Below, one piece after another: positions 1 through 3,895 of a stretch of DNA of 7,350 nucleotides. Position numbers and translations under genes: made by a program. The DNA comes from Rhodobacterales bacterium. GTDB taxonomy: Bacteria; Pseudomonadota; Alphaproteobacteria; Rhodobacterales; Rhodobacteraceae. The stretch spans positions 1-7,350 of the forward strand of contig JAAFIJ010000132.1 in assembly GCA_013298675.1 (NCBI GenBank), written 5' to 3'. The notes beneath the pieces are model-generated. The model was not told the DNA's origin and ran no database searches. It saw nothing but the letters and a program-made list of their open reading frames with translations. Every line of letters begins with the position of its first letter. Position 1 is the stretch's first letter.

Positions 1-1
1 A

Positions 2-448
2 TTTGGAATGCGCGCGATGATGTCGCTGCGTCTGGACAAATAGTTCGGGTCTTGGGGGCGCGAATATAGCCCGGATTATACCCCTTGCGAGACGGGCCTC
101 GACCGTTTCATTCGTTGGAACAAGGACGCGGACTGGATCGGCAAGGCAGCAGCCTCGGCGGAGAAATCATCAGGGCCAAAGCGAAAGCTTGTCAGCTTTA
201 TCGTCGACGCTTCGGATGCGGATGTTGTGGCGTGGGAGCCTATCTGGCTTGACGGCGCTGTCGTCGGGTTCTGTACCTCTGGTGGCTACTCACATTTCAC
301 AGGCAAATCGCTGGCACAAGGGTTTCTACCTGCAGACCGGGTGAAGGATGGTTTAGAGGTTGAGATAGAGATTTTGGGCGAACGTCGGCGTGCTGTGGTT
401 CACCTTGCGCCATTATTTGATGCCGACGGTGCGCGCATGCGCGGCTAG
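2..448 (+). pseudogene. C-terminal part of a GcvT-type FAD-dependent oxidoreductase (dimethylglycine/sarcosine dehydrogenase family), with in-frame TAG
   Basis: The reading frame is open from the left edge except for one TAG at 41-43, and ends with TAG at 446-448. Before the stop it reads FGMRAMMSLRLDK; after it, FGSWGREYSPDY, then GLDRFIRWNK, WIGKAAA, and the C-terminal barrel with WEPIWLDGAVVGF, SGGYSHFTGKSLA and a PLFDADGARMR ending. This is the order expected for the aminomethyltransferase (GCV_T plus GCV_T_C) half of dimethylglycine dehydrogenase, sarcosine dehydrogenase and related enzymes of about 800 residues, which demethylate methylated glycines and pass the one-carbon unit to tetrahydrofolate. 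Only the last ~148 codons are visible. The TAG falls just after the conserved RL(E/D)K, where relatives usually have Ser or Asn; TCG to TAG is one change. Because the frame on both sides is intact, the lesion is recent or is a sequence error. A protein restarting at the GTG or ATG codons near 227 would lack the fold's core and is unlikely to be functional. The substrate cannot be told from this fragment. Confidence 0.65.
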
Positions 449-474
449 CGCTTCATCACCGCGAACTCTATGAC

Positions 475-506
475 AAGCGCCTGTCATTGACGGGCGCTTT
501 TCTTTT
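475..506 (+). terminator. Intrinsic terminator after the oxidoreductase gene
   Basis: AAGCGCC (475-481) pairs with GGCGCTT (493-499). The stem continues through a T-G wobble and GTC/GAC to a small ATT loop, giving an 11-bp hairpin. It is followed by TTCTTTT, so it has the form of a rho-independent terminator on the + strand, 26 nt after the stop codon at 448. It ends only 15 nt before the ATG of the next gene, so that gene should not depend on simple read-through from upstream. Confidence 0.85.
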
Positions 507-515
507 GCTCACACT
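487..515 (+). promoter_or_regulatory. Possible -35/-10 for the nucleotidyltransferase gene, overlapping the terminator
   Basis: TTGACG at 487-492 matches five of six positions of the -35 consensus. At a 17-nt spacing, CACACT (510-515) is a poor -10 that keeps only the second A, the fourth A and the final T. Transcription would then start at or next to the ATG at 522, giving a leaderless or nearly leaderless mRNA. This would fit the lack of a correctly spaced Shine-Dalgarno. The -35 lies inside the terminator hairpin, so the match may be chance. Confidence 0.2.
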
Positions 516-521
516 TCGGAG

Positions 522-1133
522 ATGTCAGAACTTACCATCATCATCCCGGCGGCGGGTCGGTCTTTGCGGATGCAAGGGCAGGACAAGCTGATGATGCTTG
601 TCGACGGGGTTGCTTGCATAAGGCGAATTGCGGCTTGCGCTGCGGCGCTGAATGGGCGGGTCATCATCGCCCTGAACCACGCCTTTCCAGACCGGGCTGA
701 TGCGCTATCCGGGTTGGCTGTAGAAAGACTTGTGATTGACCGCCCCCAAGACGGGATGTCGGCATCGTTGCGGCAAGCTTTGGATCAAGTTGCAAGAGAT
801 GCGAGCGGCGTGATGATTGTGCCTGCCGATATGCCCGAACTTGATGTGACCGATTTGCGGATGATGCAGACCGCGTTTCAAGAGAATCCAAACAATATCT
901 TACAGGGCGCATCGGAAGACGGGCGGCCCGGTCATCCGGTGATTTTCCCACAAAGGCTGTTTGCAGACCTTATGCAGATCAAGGGGGATCGCGGCGCACG
1001 CGCTGTTCTTGATGCGCATTTGGACGAGGTGATCCTTGTGGCCCTGCCCGGTCAGCATGCTGTGGTCGATCTTGACACTTGTGCAGAGTGGGCGAATTGG
1101 AACAACGCCCGCTGTGGATCAGACCATCAATAG
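522..1133 (+). CDS. MobA/MocA-like nucleotidyltransferase (probable molybdenum-cofactor NTP transferase)
   Basis: This 203-residue protein has the Rossmann-like NTP-transferase fold of the MobA/MocA family, at the usual ~200-residue length. Visible motifs are PAAGRSLRM (residues 9-17, the nucleotide-binding loop), DKL (21-23), GMSASLRQ (78-85), PADMPEL (101-107, with the metal-binding Asp), GRPGHPV (134-140), GDRGAR (155-160) and VDLDT (182-186). The GMSASLR, GRPGHPV and GDRGAR set resembles MocA, the CTP:molybdopterin cytidylyltransferase that matures cofactor for xanthine-dehydrogenase-type enzymes, more than GTP-using MobA. The exact nucleotide is inference, and no molybdoenzyme gene lies in the window to support it. 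The ATG at 522 is the only usable start before the motif. GGAG directly abuts it (518-521), too close for normal ribosome binding. The end overlaps the convergent RTX gene by 15 nt, with no intrinsic terminator seen between them. Confidence 0.85.
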   Translation: MSELTIIIPAAGRSLRMQGQDKLMMLVDGVACIRRIAACAAALNGRVIIALNHAFPDRADALSGLAVERLVIDRPQDGMSASLRQALDQVARDASGVMIVPADMPELDVTDLRMMQTAFQENPNNILQGASEDGRPGHPVIFPQRLFADLMQIKGDRGARAVLDAHLDEVILVALPGQHAVVDLDTCAEWANWNNARCGSDHQ

Positions 1134-3389
1134 AACTTTGGCCTCGTGCTTTTTCAAAGAAAGTCGCGCCACTGGAAATGCGCCGGGTGTGGTCACATGC
1201 GGGAAGATCAACATCAATTCATCGCGCTGGTCTTGATCCATGTCAGCAACAGTTCGGTCAGCGGGTTGAAAGCTTTCGGTCCATGCGCCGTCCGCCTGCA
1301 AAATCTCATGCCTGTCCATCAATAGGTGAATATAGGTCACACCATGGGTCAACACCTGTTCGATGCCGGGCAAAACTGTCAGATGAGCAGCCGCGATCAA
1401 GACTTCTGGTTCGCCAAACAATAGCTCTGCCCGCGCCCCTTCAAACAGCATCCGGTGCTGCGGTGATACCTTCATACTGCGTAACGGCAACCCCTTCCCC
1501 AATGCACCTTGCGATATTTTGATCGGCCGTAGCGCAGGCTTGGCAATCAGTTCACCCAGGCCGAACTTGCGCGAACCAACCCACCGCAAAGGTTGAAGCC
1601 CATGATCTCGGGTCACCAGCATGTCGCCAGGTTTCAGATTTTCAACGGCGACCTGACCACGCTCAGTGGCGATGAGGCTACCGGGTGTAAAACAGACCAC
1701 CATCGATTCGATGTTGGAAAAGGCCATCGTCCCAATGACCGCACCACTGGCATTCAGAAACTGAACGATCCCGTTTTCCGGGTTGCCTGGATCGCGCAGA
1801 ATATTGGTAAGTGGATGACCCCATGCAGTAAGGTCCAAGACGTCATTGTCAGTCCCCGTCTCTCCACCGTTGATGACATCGCCAATGCCCCCAAAGAGTG
1901 TGTCACGATCCGCGCCACCATCCAGCGTGTCAGCGCCTGCACCACCGACTAGGATGTCATTGCCAACGCCGCCAAACAGGTTCGATCCGGTGGCCGCCGC
2001 TGTCAGCGTATCGGCAAAGCCCGACCCGATGACCGTTTCGATCTGCGACAAGACATCGCCCTGCGCATCGCCGCCAATACCGGTGCCCGCCGCTAGGTTG
2101 ACCGTGACTCCCGCCGATGAGGCCGAATAGTCCGCCGTATCAACGCCAGCACCACCGACCAAAGTGTCTGCACCTGCCCCACCGGTCAGCAGATCATTGT
2201 CCGCGCCGCCATCAAGGCTGTCAGCCCCGGCGCCCCCCGTCAGCGTGTCAAGGCCAACGCCGCCAAACAGGTTCGATCCGGTGGCCGCCGCCGTCAGCGT
2301 ATCAGCAAAGCCCGACCCGATGACCGTTTCGATCTGCGACAAGACATCGCCCTGCGCATCGCCGCCAATACCGGTGCCCGCCGCTAGGTTGACCGTGACT
2401 CCCGCCGATGAGGCCGAATAGTCCGCCGTATCAACGCCAGCACCACCTATCAGCGAGTCCGCACCGGCTCCGCCGACCAATGTATCATTCTCTGTACCGC
2501 CATTCAGCGTATCATCGCCTGCCCCACCAAGGAGGCTGTCGTTGCCGGATTCTCCGAAAACGATGTCATTGCCAAGGCCCGCCGATACCGTATCGTTTCC
2601 AGCCCCCGCGAGCACATAGTCGGCTTGACCAACCGTTCCTGCATACCCCATGCCATCGTTGTTATCGATCCGGTCGTTTTCGGGATCTGCTGCATAAGTC
2701 GCATCGATCAGATCGTTTCCGGCAGTCCCTTCAACAACCCCGTCGCGCAAGATCGCAGTGCCACCCGACATTTGCATCGACCAAGATCCAGCAGGATCAA
2801 AGGTGTCAAAATCATTGCTTGCGTAGGCGGCAATTGCGGCTGCGTTACCTGATCCCTCGAGAATGATGTCAATTGCAGCACCGTTGGTGACCCCGGTCGT
2901 CGCAATACCGCTGCCACCGTTGGTCCAATTGATCTTTTCATAGTTGAAGCTGACATCGAAATTGCCGCCACCGAGGCTCTTCATAACGACTTGGAAGGAA
3001 TTCTGAGGTCCGGCACCAGAATAGGGGGCGACGTTCAACCAAGTGACCGTAAAGGTTTGGTTAACCGTATCTAGATCATAGTAGATGGCACCGCCCTTGT
3101 TTAAGTCGATATCGCTCCAGAACGGAACGATCGCTGGGGTGGTCAGGGTTCCTACGGCTGCGGAGGTATAGGAAGTCACCGCCGTTCCAAAGGTAAGCAT
3201 GCCATTTGACGAGATGAAGACTGATGGGTAGCTCGTACCAAAGAAGTTGACGCCTCCGGCACCGAAAACCGAAGTGACGTTTACGCTGATAGCGCCATCA
3301 TCAAGGTTGCCAGCAACGAGTGGAGCGGATGCATAGTTGAACTCGCCGTAGCCAGCTGCCCCTCCCAGTCCACTGATCATTGTCGCCAT
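1119..3389 (-). CDS. NIDO-like, RTX-repeat, Hint-domain protein (756 aa)
   Basis: A modular, presumably exported protein. Residues ~20-200 resemble a nidogen-like (NIDO) domain, with SYPSVFISSNGMLTFG, IVPFWSDIDL, YYDLD, FTVTWLNV and NSFQVVM. Residues ~220-510 are hemolysin-type calcium-binding repeats (GGxGxDxLxGG, GNDTLVGGAGAD), interrupted by two copies of a VDTADYSASSAGVTVNLAAG module. A linker (NPENGIV...FSNIES) leads to a Hint_2-type domain that begins at Cys566 (CFTPGSLIAT, then KPGDMLVTRD) and has SPQHR with His645. The protein ends in LKKHEAKVLLMV. Hint domains can cleave the peptide bond before their first Cys; here no C-terminal His-Asn or following extein nucleophile is evident, so cleavage rather than splicing is inferred. 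There is no Sec signal, and RTX content suggests type I secretion. The ATG at 3389 has AGGA at 3396-3399, spaced 6 nt. The shared LKxHEA tail in the paralogue shows that the overlapping 3' end is genuine. Confidence 0.9.
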   Translation of the reverse strand: MATMISGLGGAAGYGEFNYASAPLVAGNLDDGAISVNVTSVFGAGGVNFFGTSYPSVFISSNGMLTFGTAVTSYTSAAVGTLTTPAIVPFWSDIDLNKGGAIYYDLDTVNQTFTVTWLNVAPYSGAGPQNSFQVVMKSLGGGNFDVSFNYEKINWTNGGSGIATTGVTNGAAIDIILEGSGNAAAIAAYASNDFDTFDPAGSWSMQMSGGTAILRDGVVEGTAGNDLIDATYAADPENDRIDNNDGMGYAGTVGQADYVLAGAGNDTVSAGLGNDIVFGESGNDSLLGGAGDDTLNGGTENDTLVGGAGADSLIGGAGVDTADYSASSAGVTVNLAAGTGIGGDAQGDVLSQIETVIGSGFADTLTAAATGSNLFGGVGLDTLTGGAGADSLDGGADNDLLTGGAGADTLVGGAGVDTADYSASSAGVTVNLAAGTGIGGDAQGDVLSQIETVIGSGFADTLTAAATGSNLFGGVGNDILVGGAGADTLDGGADRDTLFGGIGDVINGGETGTDNDVLDLTAWGHPLTNILRDPGNPENGIVQFLNASGAVIGTMAFSNIESMVVCFTPGSLIATERGQVAVENLKPGDMLVTRDHGLQPLRWVGSRKFGLGELIAKPALRPIKISQGALGKGLPLRSMKVSPQHRMLFEGARAELLFGEPEVLIAAAHLTVLPGIEQVLTHGVTYIHLLMDRHEILQADGAWTESFQPADRTVADMDQDQRDELMLIFPHVTTPGAFPVARLSLKKHEAKVLLMV
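1962..2156 (-). repeat. Intragenic repeat, C-terminal copy (195 bp)
   Basis: This encodes residues 412-476 of the NIDO/RTX/Hint protein (GGAGVDTADYSASS to LFGGVG). It matches 2253-2447 at a constant offset of 291 bp, with 193 of 195 bases identical by eye. The two differences, T2001 versus C2292 and G2013 versus A2304, are both synonymous, so the encoded 65 residues are identical. Confidence 0.95.
2253..2447 (-). repeat. Intragenic repeat, N-terminal copy (195 bp)
   Basis: This encodes residues 315-379 and is the partner of the copy at 1962-2156. The 96 bp between the copies encode ordinary RTX nonapeptides (DTLTGGAGADSLDGG). The duplicated unit is therefore 291 bp or 97 residues, and keeps the frame. 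Near-identity including third positions shows recent duplication or ongoing gene conversion. Confidence 0.95.
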
Positions 3390-3395
3390 GATTTG

Positions 3396-3421
3396 TCCTG
3401 TACTTCACACTTTTTTAGTGT
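3396..3421 (-). promoter_or_regulatory. Leader of the 756-aa Hint gene: Shine-Dalgarno and adjacent dyad
   Basis: On the minus strand AGGA (3396-3399) stands 6 nt before the ATG and fixes the start. Eight bases further upstream ACACT-AAAAA-AGTGT (3407-3421) forms a perfect 5-bp inverted repeat with a 5-nt loop. It could be a small leader hairpin that influences translation or stability, but such a short dyad may be chance. Confidence 0.4.
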
Positions 3422-3485
3422 CTGTCGGACGTCTGGCGGATCAGCCAAGCGCCTATTGATGTGAAAACATAAACAAACTTCTTGA

Positions 3486-3516
3486 CTGAAATTGGAAACA
3501 GTTGAGGCAATTTCAG
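3486..3516. promoter_or_regulatory. Perfect 9-bp inverted repeat upstream of the 756-aa Hint gene (candidate operator)
   Basis: CTGAAATTG (3486-3494) and CAATTTCAG (3508-3516) are exact reverse complements separated by 13 bp. The half-site centres are 22 bp apart, about two helical turns, which suits a dimeric DNA-binding regulator. It lies about 100-130 bp upstream of the start codon at 3389. The proximal half would overlap the -35 position of a weak promoter with TATGTT at 3466-3471. The regulator is unknown, and an mRNA hairpin is the alternative reading. Confidence 0.4.
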
Positions 3517-3530
3517 CGTTTTACTCACAG

Positions 3531-3582
3531 GTCCACCCAAGAGAATAAACCGCCGGAAATTTCAAAATGCTGAAGGGTGGAC
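3531..3582. repeat. 8-bp inverted repeat with 36-bp spacer
   Basis: GTCCACCC (3531-3538) and GGGTGGAC (3575-3582) are exact reverse complements. The interior includes the self-palindrome GAAATTTC (3556-3563) near the centre. It sits directly upstream of the 9-bp dyad at 3486-3516 and beside the AT-rich patch. It could be a second protein-binding site. It has no sign of transposase or target duplication. Confidence 0.3.
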
Positions 3583-3738
3583 ATATACAATGTTCTATAT
3601 TTTATTAAGTAGTATCAATAATTTATGTATATTTCGGGACGACGCCTTCGGTCCCCCGTTCATCCCTCGGCCCCGGTAAAAACAAGCCTCGATTGGGCCT
3701 GAAAATTACACTGACACAGACTTGCCTCTTTCTGACCT

Positions 3739-3754
3739 TTGTTTCTGGAAACAA
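3739..3754. repeat. Short dyad TTGTTTC-TG-GAAACAA
   Basis: Seven-base arms flank a 2-bp centre, forming a near-palindrome of the type bound by small dimeric repressors. It lies downstream of the terminators of the 877-residue protein's gene and about 350 bp upstream of the other Hint gene. Function is unknown and chance is possible. Confidence 0.25.
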
Positions 3755-3820
3755 GACAATGCTTGGCAGCGACGGAAAGATTGGTTCGAATAGCGAAACA
3801 TTTCTTTGGAGCTACCGCGC

Positions 3821-3858
3821 AAAAAAAAACAGAAAAGCTGCAAGAGCTTTTCTGTTTT
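3821..3858 (-). terminator. Strong intrinsic terminator (second of two) for the 877-aa Hint gene
   Basis: On the minus strand AAAACAGAAAAGCT pairs perfectly with AGCTTTTCTGTTTT (14 bp, 5-nt loop, + positions 3826-3858). Five further T residues (3821-3825) extend the T tract to nine. This is a textbook rho-independent terminator. The stem is A/T-rich at its base, so it may also work partly on the + strand. Confidence 0.9.
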
Positions 3859-3860
3859 CG

Positions 3861-3881
3861 AAAAAGGACCAAGTCCTTTTT
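3861..3881 (-). terminator. Intrinsic terminator (first of two) for the 877-aa Hint gene
   Basis: On the minus strand AAAAAGGAC-TTG-GTCCTTTTT is a perfect 9-bp stem with a 3-nt loop and a terminal T tract, 14 nt after the stop codon of the 877-residue protein. It is followed after 2 nt by a second, longer terminator. The symmetric A/T ends would allow activity in both directions. Confidence 0.85.
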
Positions 3882-3895
3882 GCGCTGCATAACCG

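Larger units (their letters stand above)
3390..3895. other. Spacer between the two Hint/RTX genes
   Basis: No credible gene is seen in these 506 bp. Short open frames across 3660-3953 run through the perfect terminator stems and have no ribosome-binding site, so they are not called. From right to left, the spacer holds two terminators for the upstream gene, a small dyad at 3739-3754, and a GC-rich patch around 3630-3690. Next come a markedly AT-rich patch at about 3583-3635, two inverted repeats (3531-3582 and 3486-3516), and the leader of the 756-residue protein's gene. The promoter of that gene must lie here, but I cannot place a convincing -35/-10 pair. A weak -10-like TATGTT (minus strand) is at 3466-3471. 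Confidence 0.6.

Noticed and set aside
1960..2620. Regularly spaced repeats that might suggest a CRISPR array
   Set aside because: The periodicity is that of RTX nonapeptide codons plus one duplicated module within a continuous frame. There are no constant repeats with unique spacers.
3531..3582. GTCCACCC/GGGTGGAC pair as ends of a miniature transposable element
   Set aside because: The arms are only 8 bp, no target duplication flanks them, and no second copy is seen in the window.
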